Shown: piece by piece, positions 17,098 to 26,023 of the stretch
Position numbering within the stretch: position 1 is the first letter of the stretch
Layout of the letters: every line of letters starts with the position of its first letter
Assembly: GCA_963669295.1 (NCBI GenBank)
Contig: OY769938.1
Coordinates: forward strand, 1,798,001-1,862,000
Length of the DNA stretch: 64,000 nt
Direction of reading: 5' to 3'
Source: G963669295 sp963669295
Lineage (GTDB): Bacteria > Bacteroidota > Bacteroidia > Flavobacteriales_D > CALLUQ01
The notes under the pieces: generated by a model
Database searches by the model: none
What the model was told of the DNA's origin: nothing
Seen by the model: the letters and a program-made list of their open reading frames with translations, nothing else
Position numbers and translations under genes: made by a program

Positions 17098-19482
17098 CTA
17101 TTGCTTCATCACTTTGCGCACCACTTGCTCTTCTCCATTGACTACATGAATGAAATACATGCCCTTTTCTTCATGCGTTAAATCAATTTGTTGGCGGTAG
17201 GCTCCGCTTACATTTACTGTTGAGTTGTAAACCAAACGGCCACGTACATCGGTGACTTTTATTTGCAATTCGCTGCTCGATGCTGTTAACATTTCCAGCA
17301 TAAACTCGCCTTCGGTGGGATTCGGATAAATGCTGATGCCTTGCTCCAGCCCTAAACCGGTAACACCTACTTGCGTACCTACAATGAATGTTTCGGGCTG
17401 ACTTACACATTGGTTGGCGTCTGTTACCGTTACCGTGTAGCTGCCAGCAGTTAATCCACTAATGTCTTCGGTGGTTTGCCCACCTGGTGTCCAGGCAAAA
17501 CTGTATGGAGAAGTACCGCCTGTTACGGTGATGTCGACCGCGCCATCGCCTCCTTGCATTTCGTCGGTAGTGCTGCCGGTAATGCTTAGCACTACTGCTT
17601 CATTCACCGTTACACTGGCTACTGTAGCACATCCATTGACATCGGTAATGGTTACGGTATAGGTGCCAGCACATAGGTTGTTGTGGGTAGGTCCATTGCC
17701 TAAACCACCAGTCCAGGAATACATGTACGGGGGTGTTCCGCCCGATCCGCTTGCTGCTACACTACCATCACAAACACCGTTGCAAGTGGCATCGATAGCT
17801 GATGCATTGGCCGATAGTATGATGGGTTCGTTCACCGTTACGCTGACTGGTGTAGTACATCCATTGGCATCGGTAATGGTTACGGTATAGGTGCCAGCAC
17901 ATACATTGTTGTGTGTAGCGCCACTCCCTAACCCGGCCCACGAATAAGTGTACGGAGGTGTTCCGCCCGATCCGCTTGCTGTTACACTACCATCACAAAC
18001 ACCATTGCAACTGGCATCGGTAGCTGATGCATTGGCTGATAGTATGGTGGGTTCGTTCACCGTTACACTGGTTGGTATAGTACATCCATTGGCATCGGTA
18101 ATGGTTACGGTATAGGTGCCAGCACATACATTGTTGTGCGTAGGTCCATTGCCTAAACCACCAGTCCAGGAATACATGTACGGGGGTGTTCCGCCCGATC
18201 CGCTTGCTGTTACGCTACCATCACAAACACCATTACAAGTAGCATCGGTAGCTGATGCATTGACCGATAGTATGGCGGGTTCGCTCACGGTTATGCTGGC
18301 TTGTCCTGTACATCCATTAGCGTCGGTTACAACCACTGTATAAGTGCCCGCGCATAAGTTATTATGGGTAGCACCACTTCCCAATCCATTGTCCCAACTA
18401 TAAGTGTAAGGCGATTGTCCGCCAGCACCACTGGCTGTTACACTACCATTACAAATGCCATTACAACTGGCACTGACGGCCGAGGCATTCGTAGTAATAG
18501 TAGGGCAACCAAAAGTCATGCAAAACAGGTTCGTTTCTGAATTGCCAAAATTCGCGTTAGGGGCAATGGTACTTGCCAACACGTTCCCTTGTTCATCTTC
18601 AATGGTATAGCTCCCATCCGTGTTACAAGTAAAGTCTTGAGAGCCATACATGCCGTCGCCATAATCATCGTAAATCACAAAGTCGTAGCAAGCCATGGTC
18701 GACAAACAGAAGGTTTCAGTGATGGTAACTTCATCGCCATAAGCACCAGGGTCGGTAGATTCGGCAATCCACAACCCTCCTGGATATACTATGCTATTTC
18801 CTCCAGAAGCTACCACAACGCCAACACCCTGAGTCACGATTTCCCAATAGGTTTCATACCCCCAACAATCCGTGTTAATGGTCACGGTAATTTCACCTCC
18901 ACTGGAAGCGGTAAAGCTCGATGCATTGGCATCATTGCTTGTATTGCTATCTGCATTGCCATTGGGGTTAGCAGTAGAAGCATTCAACGTATGTGCTCCA
19001 GAGGGCAGCGACATGGTAGGCAAGGTAATATTGGCTGTGGCCCCAGTTGTTAAATTGCCAATCCACAGAAATGTTTGGTTGGGGCCACCATCTATATCAT
19101 AATTGATTGTTACCGAGGTCAATGGGGTATTGTCGAAGTTGGTTAACTCCACTATGGGAGTGATGGCATCACAGGCAGTGCTGCTATCTGATGGAGCAAT
19201 GATGTTGGAAATGCCAGCATCTCCACCACCACCACTGCGCTGTGCCATGTGCCTGCGATCGGTTTGCTTACCAGTCCAACCTTCATGAAAGGCTTCCTCT
19301 AGTTCAACAATGTTGGTGTTATACTGAACCATCGTGGTGGTTTCATTTACTGGTTGATCTTGCAAATTGGCGTGAACCGGCTTCACTGCGAAAAAGAATA
19401 GAAAGGAGGAAAGCGTAAGCCAGCTTCGTTTTCGTACAAGTGCAGCAACAATGTTGCAGTTGTTAGTGTGTTGAGTTTTCAT
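17098..19482 (-). CDS. T9SS-secreted paralog with five SprB repeats, propeller lost
   Basis: 794 residues. A signal peptide (about 1-39) is followed by family segments NLQDQPVNE, EAFHEGWTGK and MAQRSGGGG, which in the long paralogs flank the propeller. Here the chain jumps at residue 86 to DAGISNIIAP, so the propeller is deleted. Next come one CARDB-like and one CWGYETYW module, five SprB repeats (about 326-695) and a type A sorting domain (from 705). The deletion boundary differs from that of the 623-aa paralog, so the losses were independent. No terminator is obvious downstream (16984-17097), so read-through into the next paralog is possible. Confidence 0.88.
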   Translation of the reverse strand: MKTQHTNNCNIVAALVRKRSWLTLSSFLFFFAVKPVHANLQDQPVNETTTMVQYNTNIVELEEAFHEGWTGKQTDRRHMAQRSGGGGDAGISNIIAPSDSSTACDAITPIVELTNFDNTPLTSVTINYDIDGGPNQTFLWIGNLTTGATANITLPTMSLPSGAHTLNASTANPNGNADSNTSNDANASSFTASSGGEITVTINTDCWGYETYWEIVTQGVGVVVASGGNSIVYPGGLWIAESTDPGAYGDEVTITETFCLSTMACYDFVIYDDYGDGMYGSQDFTCNTDGSYTIEDEQGNVLASTIAPNANFGNSETNLFCMTFGCPTITTNASAVSASCNGICNGSVTASGAGGQSPYTYSWDNGLGSGATHNNLCAGTYTVVVTDANGCTGQASITVSEPAILSVNASATDATCNGVCDGSVTASGSGGTPPYMYSWTGGLGNGPTHNNVCAGTYTVTITDANGCTIPTSVTVNEPTILSANASATDASCNGVCDGSVTASGSGGTPPYTYSWAGLGSGATHNNVCAGTYTVTITDANGCTTPVSVTVNEPIILSANASAIDATCNGVCDGSVAASGSGGTPPYMYSWTGGLGNGPTHNNLCAGTYTVTITDVNGCATVASVTVNEAVVLSITGSTTDEMQGGDGAVDITVTGGTSPYSFAWTPGGQTTEDISGLTAGSYTVTVTDANQCVSQPETFIVGTQVGVTGLGLEQGISIYPNPTEGEFMLEMLTASSSELQIKVTDVRGRLVYNSTVNVSGAYRQQIDLTHEEKGMYFIHVVNGEEQVVRKVMKQ
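17395..18505 (-). repeat. Five tandem SprB-type coding repeats
   Basis: Units of about 234-240 bp encode ATCNGVCDGSVTASGSGG and PPYMYSWTGG variants. Units 2 and 4 are nearly identical to each other in DNA, suggesting recent unit duplication or gene conversion. The last unit matches the last unit of the 1625-aa gene. Confidence 0.85.
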
Positions 19483-19517
19483 GGCAATGTTGTTGTTTTT
19501 TTTGTAATAAGAAGGCT

Positions 19518-19544
19518 AAAAGGGGCAAAAACACTTTTGCCCCT
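19518..19544 (-). terminator. Terminator of the 848-aa propeller protein gene
   Basis: AGGGGCAAAA (19521-19530) pairs with TTTTGCCCCT (19535-19544) around ACAC, with a short U run on the minus strand. It is 22 bases past the stop. Confidence 0.75.
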
Positions 19545-19566
19545 CGTGGTTGAAAACAAAACTCTA

Positions 19567-22113
19567 CTATTGCTTCACCAACTTTTGCACTACTTGTTCC
19601 GTGCCGCTAAACATTCGAACAAAGTAGATGCCCTTTTCAGCCTTGAATAAGTCGATTTGATGTTGAGTAGTGCCATTGTTATAGATGGTACTTTGATGAA
19701 TGGATCGCCCACGTACATCTGTAATTTCTACTTGTAATTCTCCCAGCTCTTGTGGCAATTCCAATACAACGCTGCCACTTGTAGGGTTGGGGTAAATGCG
19801 AACCCCTTCTGCCCATTCGGGGGTTTCATCAATGTTGTTGGCTCCACTGTATAATGGCGATTCCCAAACACCACGGCCATAGGTGCCAGCACGAATCACC
19901 CCAGCATTGGCATTGATTTCCAGGTCGCGCACAATAACATTGGGCAACTGGTTGTTGAAAGGAATCCAGGTGCCTCCCATAGTGTTGTCGGTATAGTACA
20001 CCCCAATGTCCATGCCTACATATACCCCTCCATTGGAGTTGGGCTCGTACTTCACCACGTTGCAAGGCAGGTTGGGCAGGTTGCTGCTAATGTTGGTCCA
20101 GGTATTGCCACCATCGTTGGTGTAAATTACTTTTTCGCCAGCCAACCAGCCACTTAACGACACCCAAATTTGATTGGGGTCAGTGGGGTGTACATCCACT
20201 ATAGAAATGGTATTTGTTGGGCCGGTATAGTCGGTAAGGTTATTGCTGATGTTGGTCCATGTTGAGCCGCCATTGGTTGTTCTGTACACCTTGGTATTGT
20301 TGGTAACCACCACCACATTGGAGTTGCTTTGTTGAATCTTCAATGCTGTAATGGTACCCGGAATGTCGTAACTGGTATACAAACTCCATCCATTGTTGTA
20401 GTCGTATTGATACAGTAAGTCGTATCCCACAAGCACCCTGGTGTTGTTGGGGTCGCGCTCCATTGGGGTGATCCACCGCCCTTGTTCAGGAGCACCAGCA
20501 TCAATGCTGTTGAACCCTCCATTGTTGGTGTATTTCAAAAACCCGTATTGTGCCATCCCAAAAATGATGTCGGGGTTGTTGGGGTCTACTGCTACTTCTG
20601 TGCCATCGGCTCCAGTCCAGTTTTTCCAGCTGCCACTGCCGTAAGCGTAACAGCCATTGTCTTGTAGTCCTCCAGCCAATACACTGGCATCATTGACAGA
20701 GCCACTAATGCGGTAAAATTGTCCGATTTGAATGTCATCCGTAAGATCAACAAAGCTCTCGCCTTCATCGGTTGAGCGGTAAATTCCGCCATCGGTGCCA
20801 CAATATACTTTGTTGTTGTAGGTTACAATGTGATGAATGTCGCCATGGGTATAAGCATCGTCTTGCGGCTCGTACCACCTGTTCAGCCTACTGAAGTCGG
20901 TGCCTCCATTGTTGGAGCGCCATACATTTAAACAGCCAATGTATACTTGTTCGGCATTGGTGGCCGAAGCGGCAATGGCTAAATCAAACCAGGCCTGGTT
21001 TGATTCCAAAATATTTGGAGTAGTATGCCTTACACTAAAGGTAGCTCCCGAGTTGGTAGAACGATATACCCCATTGTAGCCCCAGCCAGTGTTGGCACTA
21101 ATGATGTATACATAGTTGGCATTGGCCGGAGTTACCGCCATTGCAAAACGGCCAGAGCTGGTGGGTAGGCCGGTAGCCATCGTCCATGTAGCCCCTGCAT
21201 TATTCGAATAGTAAAATCGATTGTTGGTAACCCCATAAACCGTTTGTGGTGCTCCTGGCTTTAGCTTTACATCGTCGAAGTTTCCGCTGCGCACATTGGT
21301 CCAGGTGGTGCCCCCATTGGTGGTTTTATAAATACCATTGTTTCCTGCCACATACAACACATTGGCATCCGTAGGGTCCATCACTATTTTATTGGTGGTG
21401 GTGGCCGGAATATTGCCTGTACTGTTCCAGGTGGCTCCTCCATTGGTTGATTTCATCACTCCAACGCTGTAGGTATTTCCACCATCAGCATCGCCCGTAG
21501 AAATGTAAATGATGTTGGAGTTGCTATGATCTACTGCAATGCCCGATACTCCAATTACCGAAATGTCGTCACCAATAGGGTCCCAGCTTACCCCACCATC
21601 AGTGGTTTTCCAAATGCCCCCAGCTGGCGCACCAATGTAAATGGTATTGGCATCGTTAGGGTCTTCTGCAATTACATTGACCCTTCCTTTTCCCGGTGCC
21701 CAGGTACTGGTGGCCGCATAGTTAAACGGCCCCATGGGCGTCCAGTCGCCCGCGCCACCGCCACTGCGTTGCACCATAAAGGCATTGTACGCTCGCATGG
21801 CGTTTCTAAAGTCGGGGAAAGAACCGTCGGGCAGCAATCGGCTTTCCCAAAAGTTTTCCCACCGGTGGAATTGCTTCCACCCTTTGCCACGTTCGTATGA
21901 TTTTCCTTCCCATTCGCTGTAAAAGGCATCGCAAATCTCTTTGAAAGTCGATTCTGGTTGAAGCATCTTATGCGCCCAATTCGATGTAGGATCTTGCAAC
22001 GCTTCCTGTCCGTAAGCACCACTCAACATAAGGGTGATGGCGACCGCCAACAACGACCTCATTATTTTGTGCTTATCCGTTTTTTTTTGCTTGTAAATTT
22101 TTCCCATCCTCAT
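19567..22113 (-). CDS. T9SS-secreted sortilin-like BNR propeller protein
   Basis: About 848 residues from the ATG at 22113. Alternatives are an ATG at 22107 and one at 22062, directly before the hydrophobic stretch RSLLAVAITLMLSGAYGQ. It shares the DPTSNWAHKMLQP start, RGKGWKQFHRWENFW linker and the whole Asp-box propeller (IWKTTDGGVSW, STNGGATW, TNDGGNTW) with the 1625-aa paralog. It then goes straight to a diverged type A sorting domain (VRIYPNPTSGSVVLEL), with no CARDB or SprB modules. This is the most divergent of the four sorting domains and so probably the oldest split. Expected location is extracellular or surface; ligand or enzyme activity unknown. Confidence 0.88.
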   Translation of the reverse strand: MRMGKIYKQKKTDKHKIMRSLLAVAITLMLSGAYGQEALQDPTSNWAHKMLQPESTFKEICDAFYSEWEGKSYERGKGWKQFHRWENFWESRLLPDGSFPDFRNAMRAYNAFMVQRSGGGAGDWTPMGPFNYAATSTWAPGKGRVNVIAEDPNDANTIYIGAPAGGIWKTTDGGVSWDPIGDDISVIGVSGIAVDHSNSNIIYISTGDADGGNTYSVGVMKSTNGGATWNSTGNIPATTTNKIVMDPTDANVLYVAGNNGIYKTTNGGTTWTNVRSGNFDDVKLKPGAPQTVYGVTNNRFYYSNNAGATWTMATGLPTSSGRFAMAVTPANANYVYIISANTGWGYNGVYRSTNSGATFSVRHTTPNILESNQAWFDLAIAASATNAEQVYIGCLNVWRSNNGGTDFSRLNRWYEPQDDAYTHGDIHHIVTYNNKVYCGTDGGIYRSTDEGESFVDLTDDIQIGQFYRISGSVNDASVLAGGLQDNGCYAYGSGSWKNWTGADGTEVAVDPNNPDIIFGMAQYGFLKYTNNGGFNSIDAGAPEQGRWITPMERDPNNTRVLVGYDLLYQYDYNNGWSLYTSYDIPGTITALKIQQSNSNVVVVTNNTKVYRTTNGGSTWTNISNNLTDYTGPTNTISIVDVHPTDPNQIWVSLSGWLAGEKVIYTNDGGNTWTNISSNLPNLPCNVVKYEPNSNGGVYVGMDIGVYYTDNTMGGTWIPFNNQLPNVIVRDLEINANAGVIRAGTYGRGVWESPLYSGANNIDETPEWAEGVRIYPNPTSGSVVLELPQELGELQVEITDVRGRSIHQSTIYNNGTTQHQIDLFKAEKGIYFVRMFSGTEQVVQKLVKQ

Positions 22114-22273
22114 GTGTTTAATTTGTACGCTATCAATTCCACGTTCAGTATACAATCCTACCTTTGTATATTTTGGGCGAATTATTTTATGGCAACTCCC
22201 AATCCACGTATCTCGCTAATTATCAGCGTTTTTTAATGAAGGGGCTGTTATATTATTTATTTTAGCGCCACCT

Positions 22274-23149
22274 ATGTTGTCTTCAGCAATCATACTCGCC
22301 ATCGAACAATTGCTTTCCTCTTCAGCAGCGGAAGTAACCATTTATCAGCACCATGCATTAGGCGGAGGTAGCATCAATTCTGCTTATCAATTGAACACTT
22401 CTGCCGGGTTGTATTTCGTAAAAGTGAACGATGCGATGCACTACCCAGGAATGTTTGAGGCAGAAGCCAAAGGGTTGGCCCTGCTGGCTGCCTCACAATG
22501 CATTTCCATTCCGGAGGTGATTGGTGTAGGCGAAGCCGGAAATAGCGCCTTTTTGGTGTTGGAAATGATTGAGCTCAACCCTGCTACCACTACCCTTTGG
22601 GAAGACTTTGGGCAGTCGTTAGCACAGTTGCACCGAAGCACTCAACCATTGTTTGGACTGGATCATAGCAATTACATTGGCTCGCTACCCCAACACAATA
22701 AAGCGCATGCTTCCTGGGTTAGTTTCTTTATAGAAGAGCGGTTGGAGCCTCAACTTAAAATGGCGCGCGATGATGGCCCTATGGGTGCCACTACAGTAAA
22801 GCAGTTTGAGCGGCTTTATCGTAGGTTGGAAGAGATTTTTCCGGCAGAGCCTCCTGCACTGTTGCATGGCGATTTATGGAGTGGCAATTTCGAAATCGGC
22901 AACAATGGCAAAGCATGGATTTTTGATCCGGCAGTGTATTACGGACATCGCGAAATGGACCTGGGCATGACCAAATTGTTTGGTGGGTTTAACCATTTGT
23001 TTTATACTGCGTATAACAATGCATATCCCCTCGCTCCGAATTGGGAGGAACGGGTCGACATTTGCAACCTCTATCCCCTGCTGGTGCATGTTAACCTGTT
23101 TGGCGGAGGCTACCTTCGTTCTATTGAAAACATTGTTAAAAATTTTTAG
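22274..23149 (+). CDS. Fructosamine/ketosamine-3-kinase family protein
   Basis: 291 residues, the normal family length. It shows the kinase-like fold hallmarks: an N-terminal Gly-rich loop GGGSINSAYQL, the Lys strand YFVKVN, the hinge FLVLEMIEL, the catalytic loop LLHGDLWSGNFEIG, and the metal Asp in IFDPAVYYGHREMDLGMTKLFGG. The family phosphorylates ketosamines or ribulosamines on glycated proteins, which leads to deglycation. It starts at ATG 22274. The T9SS cluster is divergent upstream and the OmpA gene follows after about 45 bases. Confidence 0.93.
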   Translation: MLSSAIILAIEQLLSSSAAEVTIYQHHALGGGSINSAYQLNTSAGLYFVKVNDAMHYPGMFEAEAKGLALLAASQCISIPEVIGVGEAGNSAFLVLEMIELNPATTTLWEDFGQSLAQLHRSTQPLFGLDHSNYIGSLPQHNKAHASWVSFFIEERLEPQLKMARDDGPMGATTVKQFERLYRRLEEIFPAEPPALLHGDLWSGNFEIGNNGKAWIFDPAVYYGHREMDLGMTKLFGGFNHLFYTAYNNAYPLAPNWEERVDICNLYPLLVHVNLFGGGYLRSIENIVKNF

Positions 23150-23181
23150 CAACAAGGCGAATTAAGGCCTGATAATTGAAA

Positions 23182-23189
23182 TATTTTTG
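23182..23189 (+). promoter_or_regulatory. TAnnTTTG -7 box close to the start codon
   Basis: TATTTTTG matches the Bacteroidota -7 consensus TAnnTTTG and ends six bases before the ATG at 23196. This implies a leaderless or near-leaderless transcript. No good -33 TTTG is seen at the usual spacing. Confidence 0.35.
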
Positions 23190-23195
23190 CTACGC

Positions 23196-25037
23196 ATGAG
23201 GCATTTCATCCACAGCATACTGTTGTTGTTCACTACCTTTTCGGTAGGGCTGGCACAAGCCGGTACCGGCAACGATTCTATTCCTTGCGACACCTGCACC
23301 ACCGGGGTTAACATTGTTTTTGACGACTGCGGCTATTCGGTAACGGTAGAAGGTGAAGCGGAGACGGTAAGCTCTTCCGAGTTTTACAAAGGCCGCTATG
23401 GTGCCAGCACGTTGCTCGACAAAATTACCGACAACAAAGGAGAGGGCTACGATTGTCTGTACGGCACCCGCAACTTACGCCCTATTGTGCACGGTGCGGC
23501 ATACCGTGGTGGAGCCAACAACTATTTTCATCGCGAAAATAAACGGCGCAACCAAAATCCGTTGCCCCCCGATGGCATTCAAAATTTGTGCGAAGAAGGC
23601 TTTTCAAGATCGGTATACCTGTACCGCACCAATGCCGAAGACATGGCACCCGTATACGAATGCAACTGCATTGATGGCGACTCCAGCGCAATGGAATACC
23701 ACCAGCTCGATTATTTCGACTCTACCCATATCCGACAAATGCTGGTTATGGTGCACGAAAGCATCGTTAACGAAGAGGTGGGGCCGGTGTACTTGCACTG
23801 CTGGAATGGCTGGCATGCATCAGGCTATTTGGCCGCCCTTATTTTAAGGCAGTTTTGTGGCTATTCGGGCATGGATGCTGTGAACTATTGGGATCTTGGC
23901 ACCGATGGGGCTAACGTTAGTCCGCGCTACAATAAGATTCGCAACGACATTAAAAACTTTAAGCCCTACCCAGAGCTTATGATTACCGACTCGCTGGGCA
24001 ATTACATCTGCCCCGAGATGCCCGACAACATCGATAGCAGTCAGTTGCACATTGAGGTGGAGCACCTGGCCATCGTGCCGGAAGCAGTGCCTGTAGGCTA
24101 TAAAATTGTGTTGTACAATGTATCGTTCAGGCCCTATAAAACCAGCCTATCGAACCCTGGGGGCAACAAAGATTTGCAGTTGTTGCTACAGGCCATGCAA
24201 AACGATCCGTTGTTGAAAGTGGAGATTGGCGGCCATACCGACAAATCGGGGAAAGCAGCAGAAAACAAAGCCTTGTCGAGCAAGCGCGCACAGTCGGTTT
24301 ACAATTTCCTCATCAATAGCGGCATCAGCACCGACCGTGTTTCGTATAAAGGATACGGAGCCTACCGCCCGCTTTACACCAACCGCACCAAGGCAGGAAG
24401 GGCCGGCAACCGACGCATAGAAGTAACGGTATTGGCCAAAACCGCTCATGCCAACAACAAGTTGGTAGACGAAAATGTGCCCGACAACACCGCTGAAGCC
24501 AGCATCAACAAGTCGGACACCACCCCACCCACTACCGATAAAAAAGAAGAGCCTGTTACGACGGAAACCCATGACGTGAAGGAGGTAAAAGAGGTAAAGG
24601 CAACGACTGCCTTCCCGAATGTAGAGCCTGTAAAAATGCCTTTGCTGTACGACATCGAAAGCCTGGCGGTTATTCCTGAAGAAATTCCTGTGGGCACCCG
24701 CATGGTGTTGTACAACTTGAAGTTTGCTCCTTATTCATCCACCATCACCGACCAAAAGAACCCCGACCTACAAGCGTTGTTGGGGGCGTTGAAGCTCAAC
24801 CCCAAATTAAAGGTGGAAATTGGTGGCCATACCGACCCTTCGGGCGTAGCACAGCAGAACTTACAAATCTCTAAAGATCGCGCCAAAGCAGTATTCAACT
24901 TCCTTACCAGCCATGGTGTTGATGCCAACCGGTTGGCTTATCGAGGTTACGGTTCTTCGGTAGCGTTGTTTACCAATAAAACCCCTACCGGACGGGCTAA
25001 AAACCGACGTACCGAAATTATGTTGGTAGAGAAGTAA
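23196..25037 (+). CDS. Secreted phosphatase-like (catalytically degenerate) protein with two OmpA domains
   Basis: 613 residues from ATG 23196; a TTG nine bases upstream is in frame. The signal peptide is about 1-22. Residues about 25-255 look like a dual-specificity/tyrosine phosphatase domain: it has AAYRGGANNYF and the P-loop region VYLHCWNGWHASG. The catalytic motif would be H-C-x5-R, but the Arg position (residue 208) is Ala while Cys 202 remains, so it is predicted to be a pseudophosphatase or ligand-binding module. Two OmpA C-terminal domains follow (about 290-400 and 505-610), each with the peptidoglycan-binding Asp and Arg (GGHTDKSG, GGHTDPSG). A low-complexity Thr/Lys/Glu linker joins them. 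It probably anchors to peptidoglycan in the periplasm. Confidence 0.8.
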   Translation: MRHFIHSILLLFTTFSVGLAQAGTGNDSIPCDTCTTGVNIVFDDCGYSVTVEGEAETVSSSEFYKGRYGASTLLDKITDNKGEGYDCLYGTRNLRPIVHGAAYRGGANNYFHRENKRRNQNPLPPDGIQNLCEEGFSRSVYLYRTNAEDMAPVYECNCIDGDSSAMEYHQLDYFDSTHIRQMLVMVHESIVNEEVGPVYLHCWNGWHASGYLAALILRQFCGYSGMDAVNYWDLGTDGANVSPRYNKIRNDIKNFKPYPELMITDSLGNYICPEMPDNIDSSQLHIEVEHLAIVPEAVPVGYKIVLYNVSFRPYKTSLSNPGGNKDLQLLLQAMQNDPLLKVEIGGHTDKSGKAAENKALSSKRAQSVYNFLINSGISTDRVSYKGYGAYRPLYTNRTKAGRAGNRRIEVTVLAKTAHANNKLVDENVPDNTAEASINKSDTTPPTTDKKEEPVTTETHDVKEVKEVKATTAFPNVEPVKMPLLYDIESLAVIPEEIPVGTRMVLYNLKFAPYSSTITDQKNPDLQALLGALKLNPKLKVEIGGHTDPSGVAQQNLQISKDRAKAVFNFLTSHGVDANRLAYRGYGSSVALFTNKTPTGRAKNRRTEIMLVEK

Positions 25038-25038
25038 T

Positions 25039-26021
25039 CTAAAAGGGCGGACGCGCTGGCTTGTTGTCCAACACCTTTTCAATGGCAATCATCACCTCAT
25101 CGGTCATCTGATCCATTTTAGGAATCACCTTGAGGTTTTCTTCCAGTTGTTCGGCTTTTGAGGCTCCAAGCATTACCGTAGTCACATGTGGGTTTTTGGC
25201 ACACCAGGCAATGGCCAATTGAGGCAACGACAACCCGGCCTCTTGAGCAATGGCTCCCAATTGCTTCACCTTCTCAATGTTTTCTTCTGTAAGAATGCGC
25301 TCCTTGATGCGGTCGTATTGCCCCATTGAGAATCGAGCTCCTTCAGGAATGCCATTGTTGTACTTTCCGGTAAGCACTCCAGAAGCCAGTGGCGACCAAA
25401 TGGTGGTGCCCAGCCCTACGGTTTTATAAATTTGAGCGTACTCTACCTCTACCTTATCGCGCACCAACATGTTGTATTGCGGCTGTTCCATGGTAGGGCC
25501 AATGAGGTGGTATTGCTGCGCCACCATGTGGGCTTCCATAATTTCTTGCGCACTCCATTCAGAGGTTCCCCAGTACAATATTTTACCTTGTTGAATGAGG
25601 TTGTGCATGCTCCATACGGTTTCCTCAATGGGTGTTTGCTTATCGGGGCGATGGCAAAAATACAAGTCGAGGTAGTCTACTTGTAAGCGTTTTAACGCTG
25701 CGTTACAGGCCTCTACCACATGTTTGCGGTTCAACCCTTTTTGGGTGGGCAACTCGCCACCATCGCCAAAAAACACCTTGCTCGACACGCAGTACGAATC
25801 CCTGCGCCAATCTTTCTTGCTCAAAATTTCTCCATCACTGTTTCCGACCGGCCATGCGCATAAATCTCTGCATTGTCGAAAAAATTCACGCCATGGTCGT
25901 AGGCTATGTCCATTAACCGCTCGGCCATGTTGTTTTCTACCTGACTGCCAAAGGTGACCCACGAGCCCAGTGAAAACTGGCTGAGCTTTAACCCCGATTT
26001 TCCCAATCGATTGTATTCCAT
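25039..26021 (-). pseudogene. Aldo/keto reductase, frameshifted
   Basis: Two overlapping frames together encode a full-length (about 327 aa) Kv-beta/YghZ-type aldo/keto reductase. The first frame (26021 to 25821) gives MEYNRLGKSGLKLSQFSLGSW and FFDNAEIYAHGRSETVMEKF, then stops. The second continues from SKKDWRRDSYCVSSKVFFG through DYLDLYFCHRPD to the C-terminus. Restoring one base (an A in the AAATTTT junction, 25823-25829) joins them as VMEK-ILSKKDW. The catalytic Tyr (AEIY) and His (YFCHRPD) are present, but in different frames. It may be a true pseudogene or a base missed in a homopolymer. The site is not a classical slippery heptamer in the reading frame. Confidence 0.85.
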
Positions 26022-26023
26022 GC

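Noticed and set aside
25821..25830. Programmed -1 frameshift in the aldo/keto reductase gene
   Set aside because: The codons AAA-TTT-TGA do not form a slippery X-XXY-YYZ heptamer in the reading frame, and this family is not known to use frameshifting.
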